Assembly: GCF_040802235.1 (NCBI RefSeq)
Contig: NC_133156.1
Span: 140,103,173-140,167,172 of the forward strand
Source: Manis javanica
Taxonomy: Eukaryota > Chordata > Mammalia > Pholidota > Manidae
Direction: 5' to 3'
Length of the DNA stretch: 64,000 nt
Made by a program: the position numbers and the translations under genes. Below are positions 13,401-23,835 of the stretch, piece by piece. The notes under the pieces were generated by a model. It was not told where the DNA came from. It worked only from the letters and a program-made list of their open reading frames with translations, and made no database searches. Position 1 is the stretch's first letter, and each line of letters begins with the position of its first letter.

Positions 13401-14330
13401 ATGGAATAAACTATGGGAAAGAATTATATGTATATAGACTATGTTGATTAAACTCTTACAGACGTTTCACATATGCATAATTTTCAAATTAAAATGAAAA
13501 CATTTTACCCTGTCATTTACACACACTTCATATATAGTAGGAGGCATAGGTTTTTTAAGTCAATTTCAAGTATCAGTCTCTGATACATTACTTCATTATT
13601 TGTTACAACAAAACCACCTATTCCACAGGAAAAATGTGGTGTTCTATGACTTTTCCAAGATCTCTATAAAACTGAGCACACACGCGCACACATACCCCCA
13701 CAAGAAACCCTATCAAAAAATATTTAAAAATTATACTTTAAAATTTGAATTGTCTTTTCCTCAAGTTCAAGAATAGCTTTATTTTACAGTTATGAATCTT
13801 AAGTAGGGGGACTATTCATTCATTAACCATGAATACTGAGAAATATAGATGCAAAGTCAACTATATGCATAAAGGCCTAAGAACTGAGGGAAAATGACCT
13901 CACATAGATACTAATGCAGGGACAACCCCCTGACCCCCAAACAAAACAAATCCCTAGAAATTCCTCCTTCAACACTGGGAATGTTGAGACCATACTGCCT
14001 CTACTCATCTTTTCCTATCTGAATAGCAGCAAAATTCAATGAAGTGGGAAAATGTGAAGCAGGAAAAATGGTGACTTTCAGGTCTAAAGATAAGTTTTTT
14101 TTAAGTCAACAGACTTGAGTTATATGCCATACAGATTCCCCAAGTCAACACTTCCTATAGCACCCAAGAAAATAATCTTTATTTTCCCATAACTATCTTT
14201 AAATTTTCCCTAGACTACCCCCAGAAATTATAGGAAGTTTAGTCCCACAAAGGGCAGTCTGAATGACTACTATTACCTTTCAAATCAGCAAAATCTTTCC
14301 AAAATAACTCAGTTTTGTTCAAGTTCACCT
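10450..14330. other. Intronic sequence without recognised features
   Basis: Mostly A/T-rich unique-looking sequence. It contains a C-run (CCCCCCACCCCCACCCCC) near 10495, an A-run at 12940 and a short (AC)n near 13678. No exon-like frame with recognisable protein homology was found. A decayed L1 tail is possible around 13390-13500. Confidence 0.35.
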
Positions 14331-14339
14331 AGAGAAATG

Positions 14340-14560
14340 ACTTACCTTGGATTTGGTTTTTGTTCCTCTCATTGTTTTTACCTGCATTTCCTTGACTACT
14401 AGTGAGACTGAGTGTTTCTATGCTGGCCATTTATACTTCTTTGAATTGTCTGTACTTTCCTTTTGAATTGTCTTTCCTTACTAATCTGGGAAAGCCCTTC
14501 TTTTACTATGTATACTTAATTCTTTGTCTGATATGTAATAAATGTTTACTCCTAGTTTAT
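14340..14560 (-). repeat. L1 ORF2 3' fragment
   Basis: The plus strand reads CCTGCATTTCCTTGACTACT, AGTGAGACTGAGTGTTTCTA and TTAATTCTTTGTCTGATATG. This matches the antisense of late L1 ORF2 (compare the same landmarks in the 53.2-55.4 kb element). Confidence 0.6.
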
Positions 14561-14589
14561 TAGGTTTTCAATGTTTTGAATTAATATAC

Positions 14590-14900
14590 AGTAAAACTGG
14601 AATTCTTTTGTGTGTGTCCACTTCTACGAATTTTAATACAGATAATCACCACCACAGCTGGGATACAAAACAGTTCCATCATCCCCCAAAATGCCCCTCC
14701 TACTACCCTTTGTTGTCACACCCAAACCCTAACTCCTGGCAATTAACCCATCTGGTGTCGGTCACTGCTGCATCTGTGAGGAAGTCGCCCAAGTGGAATC
14801 ACACACTAGGGAGCCTTTTGAGACAGCTCTTCTTCACTCAGCATGAACGGAGTGGTGCAGCGCTGTTTACCTGCTCTCCCCACGCTGTGTTAACGCCAAC
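14590..14900 (-). repeat. L1 3'-UTR fragment
   Basis: ATAATCACCACCACAGCTGG, ATACAAAACAGTTCCATCAT and CTAACTCCTGGCAATTAACC are landmarks of the antisense L1M 3'-UTR, followed by GTGGAATCACACACTAGGGA. It lies on the wrong side of the neighbouring ORF2 fragment for one intact minus-strand element, so the two are separate or rearranged insertions. Confidence 0.6.
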
Positions 14901-17800
14901 ACCACTACAAGACAGCAAAGGGCCACTAGTCCTTCCAGCCTCAGGACAGCAGCTGCACAACATACCATGTACCTCTTCCTAGACCCGAAGGGAACCAGAG
15001 GGCTCACACAGCTGCCAGGACCCAGCAGAAACCCTCCCAAAGAGAACCCAAGCCCACTCCATGCCCACCATGGGCTGAAGACTGTAAGAAAATAAGCCTA
15101 ATGAACTCTGATGGACACACTCACCCAAAGTAAAATCTATTCTTTGCACTAATAACATTTTCATTAAAGCTTTCTCTGCCAATGTAACTGCTGAAGTGCA
15201 CTAATTTATGACAAAGACCAAATAGGGTAATGCTTCTACAAGGTCTGCTCTGCAGATTACTTTGAAATCCTCCCCAACCAGGCAAGAGAGGACATGGGGC
15301 TAATTAAAATAGTAATCTAACACTCAAGTATGTTTATCACCAAAATGAGGTTATATGTTTCACAGCACATTGGCATCAGCCAAAGTATTATGGACCCACA
15401 AACTCCTGTGAAGAAAGCCCAGGAGCTGCGCCCCTTTCTTCTCATGCCTGGGAAGTCGGCACTGTCACTGGTATCTTGCCCTGGACACAGAACCTTTCCC
15501 AGAGGTAACAATGTGGTTTCAAGGGGCTTCCTTTCACACAGAGGGAACCAAAAAAAAAGGAAGTAAAGGTAAGGACTACTCAGTGAGCAAACTGAGTGTT
15601 TCCACAAGTGAATGAGAAGTGAAATGAGTACTTATGTACTTGCCAACCATCAAACATGGGAGCAACGAATTTCCCACCGACAGGAAGGGCTACACATGAG
15701 GCTAACTGATGTCAAAAAGCTGGCAGACTACACTGGAAATTCCAGGCAGATACCTGCATTTATAAACTGACAGAGATGGAGGGAAATCAGAGTTCAGTAA
15801 GGGCTGCGCCCTGTGGCAAGTGAAAAGCAAAGGCCTTGAGAAGCAGGACCCCCGCTGAGGACAGGAGGCCCAGAAGGCAGGGAGAGTGCAGAGGAGAGGC
15901 AGCATCCAGCCCTTGCCTTGCAGGGCCTCACCCTAATCCTGACTTTTTTTCCGCTCTTTTCCCCTCAGTTCAGAAGTACAGTGAGAAGAACTCCCAGAAG
16001 GGCCCCAGCTGACTAATACACAGCCAGAATTCCGAAGTGCAAGGGTCACTGAGCAGACACCCTGCCCGTGCTCATTCCAAGGCCCCCTGCTCTGCTGAAC
16101 AGCACAGAAGCAGAATCTGGAGTCGGACAAGCCACAGGACGCTGTGCTATCTCATTCCTCTTACCCCTTTCTCCAACCAGGGGCCCATCCTGTTCACTGC
16201 CCAAGATCAGCCTAAATAGGGCTGAAAGGCATGGAAAAGATACAGGAGACAGCAACCCCAAGCACAGGACAAACAACACAGTCACTCTGTCATATCAGCA
16301 ACATCCACTCAGCTGGCCCCTCAAGCAAGGAAAGAATGAGAGGTGATGTCAGGACCACTACCACCTCCCATCAGAACACCGTGGGATTTTCACTCAAATC
16401 CATTTCTTCACTGTCTACAAGTTGAATACTGTTCCTGCCAGTGATGCTACTAAAATTTTGTCAAGACAATGCACTTAAGGAAATAAAAACCAATTCATTA
16501 TAGAATAGAGGAAGAATGGGGGGCAGGGAGGTGGGAGGTGTTAAGACTGCTTTTGAGAGTAACACAATTCATCCCTATCAACCTAAGTGATTTAACTAGG
16601 CAGTAAAGTGTGGCTATTGATTAAGAATTTGACTTTTCTCTGGAATTCTGCCAAGGATTTGAGATAAAATCTTATTTTCTCAGTAGAGGAATCAAGTAAA
16701 TAAACTTAAGTATAAGATACAGCTTATTTAAATTATGACAGCTTCAAACACATCTTTCACTTTGGGGCAGTAACAAATCCTAGATTCATTATAACATTTA
16801 AAAAGTCTAAAAAGACCATCCCAATCACACATTTTTGTATACATTTGAAGAACATAGTTAAAAGACATGTTTCACTTTGAACAGAACCACTGGCTCCATT
16901 TAAATCTTGGATAATCATTTAAATGGTTAAAATTGCTTTAAATCTTTTGAACCCTGGACGGTTAAACTGCAAAGGGAAAAATACAATATCCCTGGTCAAT
17001 AAGTCAGTTTACAACATCTCAAGGAAAAGTTTCTTTCAATAATTGTTTTACTACTATGACTTCTTGAAAGTCACTTAAAGGATTATTTTTAGCTCTCTGC
17101 TTTGTTCTAAAACTGAGCCACCGAAAAAGAAAAAACCAACATTCACTATCAAATTACATTTCCTTTTCAAAATATTGAGGGTAACAAGGACCAACTTTGT
17201 AATACAATAATTATTGTAAGGTGCTCACAAAGACTAAAGCTAAAGCTGCCAGGCTTCTATACATACAGAGAAGTGGCAAGCAAGTTTGGAGACCAGCTAC
17301 TTAAGTGATATTAGAAGCATCAGATACGAAGCTTCCCTCAATATTCCACGAGGAAACCATTATATCAAAACATAGGAAGATAGGCATGCAGATCCCTCAC
17401 GAAGTAACAGACTTGATTTTCTTCCCATGTTCCACTGGAAAGAGAAGGGGCTATATAGCCAAGAGTCCAGAATAAGGGCTAATAAAGAAATCCAGCACAG
17501 AGGTCTATGATGCTTCAGAATAACCACAAACCTTTATTCTCTGCTGCACATTTAATGCCAACCTAAAACATGCCAGGCAGGTTAAAAATAATGCATTTAT
17601 GTAAGCACCCCACACACACTCTCTCTTGCAAGGTTAAATAGAGAGCTCTGAAAGAATGATTTATTGCCACAAGAATAGAGCCCCAAAATAGATTGGCAAT
17701 AAAAGTGATTGGTCCCAGTGGGGCTGAGAACTAATGTAAGCAAAGTCCTGGCCTCTCATAGGCCTCTAGAAAGAGTACCAGAGTCAGGCCGGAAGGGGCA
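14901..17800. other. Intronic sequence without recognised features
   Basis: Moderate-GC segment at 14900-16450 and A/T-rich thereafter. No repeat, RNA gene or exon was recognised. The short overlapping frames near 16040-16350 share no recognisable domain. Confidence 0.35.
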
Positions 17801-17809
17801 GGTAGAGAC

Positions 17810-17942
17810 CCTCCCCAGCCCTGACCCCATCTCTACCAGAGATCCACTCTGCGTAAGTCACTCAACCTCCCTAGAAACCTGATTCTTCTTCTGTAAAATA
17901 AAAATACTGCAGTAGCTCGCATCTCTAATTTTTTTTTTTTTT
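17810..17942 (+). repeat. MIR fragment followed by a T-run
   Basis: TGCGTAAGTCACTCAACCTC, CCTAGAAACCTGATTCTTCT and TCTGTAAAATAAAAATACTG match the MIR core (gtcacttaacctct..tcatctgtaaaat). A run of 14 T occupies 17929-17942. Confidence 0.6.
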
Positions 17943-19959
17943 GGCTTTGAAATCTGCTTTATCTTTTTTTAGTGCTGAGCTCTGTACAAAGGAGAAAAAT
18001 TAAGTTCAAAATTCACTCACTGGCAAAAATTTCAGCTGCCCTTTAACACACAATCACCATGTATTTCAGCTCAGTCCAATTTAATACTAATTGACCTGCC
18101 TGCTAGTGCCAGGTTTATCAAAGGGGGATCAGGATTGTCAAAATGAATAGGGAGTTACTGTGCCAAGGGCCTGAGTGGAAAATGAAATGACAGCACAGGA
18201 GGTGAGACTCTGAACAAGAGGTACACTGGGTGCCAGGAAACAGAGAAGAGCAATGATTGCTCTGAAGCCCCAAACCACCCTTAGGCACTAGAGGCTCAGA
18301 GGAAACCACAGAATTCAAGAGAGGGGAACAGCCCCCGAGTCACCTCCCCAGGCCCATCTCAAAGTGCAGAGTCCTGTCCCAACACCCAACTCCAAACCTT
18401 GACAAGTGGCAGCAGCCTTGCCTGAGCACTTCCAGCAATGGAGAAATCACATGGCAACCCATTCCATTCCTGAACAGCTCTAATTGTTTAAAAGTTCCAT
18501 TAGGCTGAAGTCTTTCTCATTCTCTCATTCAACCATGGGTACCAGTTTTCAATCTGTGACTACAAAGATAAATTGTAATGCAGGACAAACAAGGAATAAA
18601 AAGAAACAAAGAAAATTAAGTTGGGCAAGTAATCAGTTCCTATGCTGAGAACTGAAAGGCAACCAACAGAAATGCCTTTTCTAAGTCACGTTAGCAATCT
18701 TAAGTATCAGGGCTCAAAAACAGCCTGGAAAAGGTTCACATCCTGATCTGTCCACCTCAGTCAATGAGAACCTATTTTCTGGGTTTCTACATCTTAGGAA
18801 ACAATGTAAGCTTTTAACTGATGGGCTTGGCCTCTCCACTGAGCCATCCACAATCAATCAAAACTCCCCAGGAGGTCCCCCTGCCTAAAGCAATTCTACC
18901 AGATGCGCCTCCCACCCAGGGTCCTCCTTCTTTGTCCTGACTGCCCAAACCCACCATTCCACTCCCACCAACCCAAATGAATGGCCACTTTCTACTCTAC
19001 ACAAGACATCACTGCTTTAGATGCTGGAGCTAAGATCTAGGTCAGGGATTCAGAGCTGCCCGAAAGAGGAGGAAAGCTGTTGAAGACTACCCCAGGGACA
19101 GTTCAACTGCTGCCTACTTAAAATCTTCTCTGGCTCCTGATTCCAACTCATACAACTAAAGGGGCAGTTTGTCAATCATCTTGGAGGGTGGAGGGACAAA
19201 CCGTGAGCAGCATTGCCTGGTTCTGCCCCAAACTGAGCAAAAACAGAAGCTGGGGCCTGGAAGCAAGCACAGACCTAAAAGCAGAGCCACCAACAGACTT
19301 GTCACCTCAGATAAACCCTGGTAAGAGCCACACTGATGGGGAGGAAGTTTTCTTTGAGTGTCCTATCCAACATGATGTCTTTTGGGGCTCTTAAAGCAAA
19401 AGAAGTCATTTCTCTACTATGCATAATAAAGATGTAAGAAAGTCTGCACCAAAAATTCCATCTCCAGGGCATGGGAGCCTTTCTAACAGAAAGCAGATGA
19501 ATTCTCCAAAGAATCTTATTATTCTGTGACAGGTGGTAAAGACAGAGAGAAGACGGGCTAGATTTTAGCTTCAGGGCATGAAGGGAAAACGTCCCTGTTC
19601 TGCTAATAAGAGGTAAGACAGAGCTGCTCCATCGGGCTAGCTGCACACACACAAAGGACTTTCATTTGAAGGAGTTCATGTTTTCCTAAACCTTTGCTTT
19701 CTGCAGGAACCTCAGAGGTATATTAACCCCAAGATGACACTACAGAGTCGGCGTATGTCACTCCCAGACAAAACCTACTTGTTAAAATGACTCAAAAATA
19801 ACCCTGCTTGGTCAGGAAAAAGAGAAGACAGTACTAAACCAGGTATCTACTGACAGTGCTAACTTCTGCCTCTGGCTGTTGCCTTCCCGCTGTAAATTGC
19901 TCCTCGTGACCGGATTACCGAAATGATCTCACTGAATCGGAGCACTTGATTTTGAAAGA
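17943..19959. other. Intronic sequence up to the CpG island
   Basis: No repeat or exon was recognised with confidence. At the island edge the plus strand has GAAGAAACGTGAGTCGCC (about 19968-19985), which resembles a splice donor on the strand opposite to TRIO. On its own it does not support a gene. Confidence 0.35.
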
Positions 19960-21084
19960 GGCCACGAAGAAACGTGAGTCGCCGGCCTCCGGCACGCACC
20001 CACCCCATCGCAGGCCGCTCCCCCGACGTCCCCGGCCCAACGCCGTCCCTGGGGCCGCCACTTGCACCCGCACACGCCTTCCGCCCACCCGACCCCGGGG
20101 CCCTGACCTGGCCCGCGCTCCTCGGCTCTCCAGCGCGGAGTCTGCATCCTCCCTGGCCCGCTGGGCACTGTGCTCCGGACTGCGGCCGCCGCCTCCCGGA
20201 CAACCGAGCAGACGCGACTGGGCGCGGGCGCGGCTCGCGTGGGCTCTGGGCCCGGGCCGGAGGAGGCGCAGCTGCCGGGGACCCGGGGGCACTCCGTCAC
20301 GCCTCCCGCACCTCCTCCCTCCCTGAGGGCTGGTCGCAAAGCTCGCCCCTACCGCGGGCACCCCCTCCCTGCTGGAGAGACACCGCGCCACCTGGCACTG
20401 CCTGCATCTCCACGCCACCCAGGCAGTGCCCCGCGAGCGCCCGCCCCGCCCCGGGCCACCACGTTCCCAGATGTCCCTTGCAGGCCGCCCCAGGAGACAA
20501 TGGCTCACCTGCCTCCCCGCCAGCCGTGTGCTCCTCTCCGCCGCCTCCCCCCTCCCCGGGCTGCCCCGTTTCACAGAAGTGTACACCGAGGCCGGGGATA
20601 CGACAGACTAGAGAACCGAGCGAAGAAGCCCGGCTGCTCACAGGGTCGAGAGGGGCCAGGTACAGATCGGTACAGACGTGCCCAGGCGACAGACCGCTTT
20701 CCCGAGCCCGGCCTCGCAGCCCGCGTCCGCTCGGCCCCCCGGGCAGGCGCCTCCGCCTCGCCGTACCCGCTGCCGCCTCCTCGGCCCTCCTGCGAAGGAG
20801 ACAAAGAGCCGGCGCCCCAACCCGTGGAGCTGTGGCCGCCGGGAGCGGAGACGGGGAGATTTCACCCTGGAACAAGGGGCGGGAGCAGAGAAGGGCGAGC
20901 CAGCGGCGTCCGGGCCGAGCCGTGGCGCGCGGGGCGGCGCAGGCAGGACACCCGGTGCAGGTCCCGGCCCCGGGGTGCAGGGGCCCAGGCGAGAGCGCGC
21001 GGGAACGACGGCGGGCGAGCCACGGGGCCCGCGGACCGCGCCTCCGCGGCGCTTGGCCGAGCGCGGCGGCGGCGCCGCAGCGGC

Positions 21085-21090
21085 ACTCAC
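21085..21090 (-). other. TRIO: Splice donor of TRIO intron 1
   Basis: On the minus strand the exon ends TCCGATCCG and is followed by GTGAGT, a near-consensus U2 donor. The position agrees with the known TRIO reading ...FFRSG, with the glycine codon split after its first base. Translation past this point becomes Cys/Arg-rich CpG-island sequence unlike TRIO, which supports exon termination here. Confidence 0.9.
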
Positions 21091-21247
21091 CGGATCGGAA
21101 GAAGGCCGCGATGTCGGCCAGGTCCTTGGCCGCCTCCTCTGCCCCCTCGCCGGCGCCGCCCCCGCAGCCCGAGCCAGCCGAGCTGGCCGTGGCGGCGGGG
21201 CCGGAGGACGCGGCGGGGGCGGCGGCGCCGCCGCTGCTGCCGCTCAT
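21091..21247 (-). CDS. TRIO: TRIO first coding exon (codons 1-52 plus one base)
   Basis: TRIO is a large cytoplasmic Rho guanine-nucleotide exchange factor: a CRAL-TRIO/Sec14 domain, spectrin repeats, two DH-PH modules acting on Rac1/RhoG and RhoA, SH3 and Ig domains, and a kinase domain. It drives actin remodelling in axon guidance and cell migration. This exon encodes only the disordered N-terminus: an Ala/Gly/Ser-rich run from MSGSSGG to about residue 36, then EEAAKDLADIAAFFRS, matching mammalian TRIO as I recall it. It contains no folded domain; the Sec14 domain lies in later exons outside the window. The ATG at 21245-21247 has G at -3 (GCAGCCATGA). No in-frame ATG lies between it and the nearest in-frame stop upstream (21581-21583). 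The exon ends at 21091 before GTGAGT, splitting the Gly-53 codon after its first base (phase 1). Residues near 20-23 (TASS) appear to differ from human AASA, from memory. Confidence 0.95.
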
Positions 21248-21293
21248 GGCTGCGGCGGCGCCCGCGGCCGCGCCCGGCTCGGGCCCCGCGCCC

Positions 21294-21425
21294 CTAGCGC
21301 CGCCCGCCCGCTCCGCGCCGGGCCTGGCGGCGCCGAGCGCCCAGCTGCCCGCGCCCGGAGCGCGGACGCAGAGCCCCGGGGCTGCGGCGGGCGGCGGCGG
21401 CTCGGCCCGAGGAGCGCGCCCACAT
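21294..21425 (-). other. Upstream ORF 2 in the TRIO leader (43 codons, Arg-rich)
   Basis: ATG at 21423-21425 opens an arginine-rich 43-codon frame beginning MWARSSGRAAAARR and ending TAG at 21294-21296, 46 nt before the TRIO ATG. It is out of frame with TRIO. G at +4 and T at -3 give a moderate to weak context. It lies close enough to the main start to be inside the 5' leader of most plausible transcripts, so it could lower TRIO translation. The peptide is low-complexity and may have no function of its own. Confidence 0.45.
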
Positions 21426-21580
21426 AGACGAGGACTCCGCCCGGGAGCCGCGAGCCGGCCACGGGGCGGGGACGCGGAGCCACGGCCTCGGCGGCGCCGG
21501 CCGGAGCGCGGGCAGCGGCGCGTGCCGCCCGGACACGCAGTCGCAAGGGCTGGGGCCGGGGCCCGGGGGGAGCTGCGGGA

Positions 21581-21613
21581 TCACGGGCGCCGGCGGCAGC
21601 CGCGAGCCTCCAT
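21581..21613 (-). other. Upstream ORF 1 in the TRIO leader (10 codons)
   Basis: ATG at 21611-21613 opens MEARGCRRRP and stops at TGA 21581-21583. It is in the same frame as TRIO, and its stop is the nearest in-frame stop upstream of the TRIO ATG. It matters for translation only if transcription starts upstream of 21613, which the sequence alone does not establish. Confidence 0.45.
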
Positions 21614-21617
21614 CTTG
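21606..21617 (-). promoter_or_regulatory. YY1-like site CAAGATGGAGGC overlapping an upstream ATG
   Basis: On the minus strand CAAGATGGAGGC differs at one base from the classic CAAGATGGCGGC YY1 element. In CpG-island promoters this element often sits just downstream of the transcription start and carries an ATG into the leader, as seen here (ATG at 21611-21613). Confidence 0.55.
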
Positions 21618-21625
21618 ATTTCAAA

Positions 21626-21723
21626 CGGGGAAGGAAGGAGGGGGAGGGGGGAAATCACGGCCGAGGGAACCCGGGTGAAAGGAAAGGGAGAGCAGGGAAA
21701 GGAGAGGAAGGGAAAAAGAGGGG
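21626..21723. repeat. Imperfect polypurine/polypyrimidine tract at the TRIO promoter
   Basis: The plus strand is nearly all A/G (GGGGAAGGAAGGAGGGGGA..., later AAAGGAAAGGGAGAGC...), interrupted by a short mixed segment around 21654-21677. On the transcribed orientation it is CT-rich, directly upstream of the YY1-like site. Such tracts can form triplex or G-quadruplex structures and often mark initiation zones. Confidence 0.6.
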
Positions 21724-21794
21724 CTTCGGCAATTTCCGGCGAACCTCGTCAGGAGCCCGAGCGTGGGCTCGGCGGATGGGCGGGGACTGGTGGA

Positions 21795-21805
21795 GGGGCG
21801 GGGCC
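21795..21805. promoter_or_regulatory. GC box (Sp/KLF site)
   Basis: GGGGCGGGGCC is a full GC box, about 550 bp upstream of the TRIO ATG. A second, GGGCGGGG, lies at 21778-21785. The pair flanks the region where a CpG-island promoter would be expected. Confidence 0.6.
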
Positions 21806-22040
21806 GCGCCGGAGCCGGGCGCTGAGAGGGCCTCCGCGCGACTGCGGGCACGTTCCGCCGGCCGCCTTCCGCGCCTACCCTGCCGCTTGAACCCTCGGGA
21901 GGAGCAAGGACGCTCTGGCCGGCCGAGGCGGCCCTTCCAGACCCGGCGCTGGCTCCTGCTCCGCAAGCGCAGTTATTGCTGCTCTCGCCCGCGGCCGGGC
22001 CCAAGCCAGGTGCCTCCCTGGGGCGGGGGGCTCTGTAAAA

Positions 22041-22725
22041 GCCACTGAATGAACAGGGAGGTCGTGACAACGTGATCTGGAGTCCTGGAGGCGGAGTGGA
22101 CAAGCCTCTGAGCTCCCGAGGGCACGAGTCTCCTGGACTGTACAGTGAGATTCCAGACTCAGAGCTCTTCATTCTTAACCCCATCAGATTGTAGGCGGTA
22201 GGAGAGGGACTGGGGCCTGGGGAAACCAAAGGAACCGGGGAGTGGGTGACATCAGCTTTACTGAAGGTCCCTGTCAAACCAGCATAAGCCTATGACGTGG
22301 CTCCAAGAGAAGTGAGCAGAAGGGACAAGTGTGGGAGACTAGAGGGTCCAATGCTGCGAAAAGCAAGGAGAAACAAACCAGATTGATTTGAAAAGGCCGG
22401 GGACGAGGGGGGATTAAACCACTATGCGAGTTTACTGGAAATGAACATTTAAATAAATGAATGGTGGAGATGGTGGACTCGGGATTTTTCGCTTTTGGAG
22501 AGGGAGGTTACAGATAAGGAGAGGGAGCTAGAATGATCCATGTGATATGGATTAGAGTTGGAAACATCAGTATGAACTCATGTTTAGCTTAGCACAGATA
22601 CAGATGGAACTATAAAGATTTACAGATAATGTGTAGGTACATGGGTTAGTACGCATGCATTTCCTTGCTCTGTCAGATGAGCGGGCTTAGCAATAACACT
22701 CCAGTAACAGAGCACACCTGCTACT
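22041..22725. other. Proximal upstream flank of TRIO
   Basis: CpG content drops sharply here. No repeat, exon or RNA gene was recognised. The segment contains AAATAAATGAATGG near 22452 and otherwise unique-looking sequence. Confidence 0.4.
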
Positions 22726-22730
22726 CAGAT

Positions 22731-22830
22731 CTTTTTTTTTTAAATTTATCTTGCCAGCATATTTTTTAATGATTTTTTTAAATCAAAGTATTGTTAATAT
22801 ATCATATTACATTGGTTTCAAGGTACTCAG
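22731..22830 (-). repeat. Short L1 3'-end fragment
   Basis: A T-run followed by AAATCAAAGTATTGTTAATA and TATCATATTACATTGGTTTC resembles the antisense L1 tail (attgaagtatagttgatttacaatattatattagtttcaggt). It is short and divergent. Confidence 0.5.
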
Positions 22831-22879
22831 ATCTTTCTGTAACACCGTTCTCCAAAAAAAGGAACCAGGTCTCCTTGGG

Positions 22880-23835
22880 GCAATGGCTGGTCTCTAGGAT
22901 TGAGGAGGAAACAGACAAGATGAGCCTGGGACTTCTTATTTTGCCCTAAGGTAAGGAAATGTCCCGCCAAAATTGTTTTTTAAATGGACAACTGCAACAA
23001 GGAAGGGGGTCTGTCAAGGGGACACAGGAGCCAATTGAAAGAGCTTCCAATGAAAAGCTGGAACAATTTGAGCATCAAAATAGATAAAGCAATGCCTGAT
23101 TACAACAAGTATAAAGTAAGTATTCATGAATCCATATTGATATAAATAAATGATTAAGTAAATAAATGGGGAAGAGATCATCTTCCTGTGCAGAAGAATT
23201 CCAAATCATTTATGTAGATACTCTAACCTCGGTGAGGTATAGTAGAACTCCACTACCTTTAATCATGGGCTGTATATAGGGTTTTCCTTTTGAAGAGTTA
23301 AAAAAAAGGAAGGTGTGGGAATAACTTTACAGTGGAGAAACCTGACAAACACTACTTTAGCCAGGTGATCAAGGTTCACATCAACAGTGATAAAATCAGG
23401 TGGATATGATGAAAATAGCATGAAGACTACCTCTGTAGTCTTCCTCCCAAAACCACATAAGCCCTATCTAATCATGAGAGAAACATCAGACAAATTCCAA
23501 CTGAGAGACATTCTGCAAACTATCTGATCAATACTTCCCAAACTGTCAAGGTCCTCAAAAAAAAAGTCATAAAAAACTGTCACAGCCGAAAGGAGCCCAC
23601 AGAAACCTAACAACTAAATGTAATATTCTCGATGGGTTCCTAGAACCAAAGAAGAACACTGGGTAGAAACTAAGAAAATCTGAATAATATATGTAATTTA
23701 GCTAATAACAGTGTATCAATGCTGATTCATTAATTGAGAGTTATGTGGGGTATATGAGTAACTCACTGTACTATCACAACATTTCTATAAATTAAATCTA
23801 TTCTAAAATGTGTACTTTTAAAAACGTTTTTAAAT
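22880..23835 (+). repeat. L1 3'-UTR (old L1M type), plus strand
   Basis: Landmarks in order: AACTCCACTACCTTTAATCA, TTACAGTGGAGAAACCTGAC, CAGGTGATCAAGGTTCACAT, CCTAATCATGAGAGAAACAT-like text, CAACTAAATGTAATATTCTC and TCTATAAATTAAATCTATTC. The order matches the L1M 3'-UTR through to the tail, so about 950 bp of one insertion is preserved, roughly 1.6 kb from the TRIO ATG. Confidence 0.8.

Larger units (their letters stand above)
1..21084 (-). other. TRIO: TRIO intron 1 (5' part)
   Basis: All sequence left of the donor is downstream of exon 1 on the minus strand and reads as intron. No second exon was recognised: the expected continuation FRKNDEMKAMDV does not appear among the minus-strand frames. 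TRIO intron 1 is very long in other mammals, so its acceptor is expected outside the window. The content is old repeats, simple repeats and unique sequence, itemised below. The roughly 1.1 kb next to the exon is still CpG island. Confidence 0.85.
19960..22040 (-). promoter_or_regulatory. TRIO: CpG island containing the TRIO promoter, leader and exon 1
   Basis: CpG density rises abruptly near 19970 and falls away near 22040; the sequences on both sides are A/T-rich and CpG-poor. The island spans the start of intron 1, the exon, the leader and the proximal promoter. No TATA box is apparent in the likely initiation zone (about 21.6-21.9 kb), which fits a dispersed CpG-island promoter. The transcription start cannot be read from sequence. 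All long open frames in the island (both strands, up to 638 codons) are products of the lack of A/T-rich stops. Confidence 0.9.

Noticed and set aside
19968-19985. Splice-donor-like GAAACGTGAGTCGCC on the plus strand as evidence of an antisense gene
   Set aside because: A single donor-like hexamer occurs often by chance; no paired acceptor or exon was seen.
19915-20586. 223-codon minus-strand frame and its overlapping companions at the start of intron 1
   Set aside because: They lie downstream of the exon 1 donor in intronic CpG island and have no TRIO homology or splice context.
20297-21247. Reading TRIO exon 1 through to 20297 as a 316-residue protein
   Set aside because: TRIO-like sequence stops exactly at the GTGAGT donor; the rest is Cys/Arg-rich intron translation.
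19974-21890. 638-codon plus-strand open frame across the CpG island
   Set aside because: It is antisense to TRIO, is low-complexity Pro/Arg/Ala, and exists because GC-rich DNA lacks stop codons. It has no recognisable domain.
21621-22277. 218-codon minus-strand frame upstream of the TRIO leader
   Set aside because: Pro/Ser-rich translation of promoter and purine-tract DNA with no recognisable homology and no ATG-anchored conserved start.
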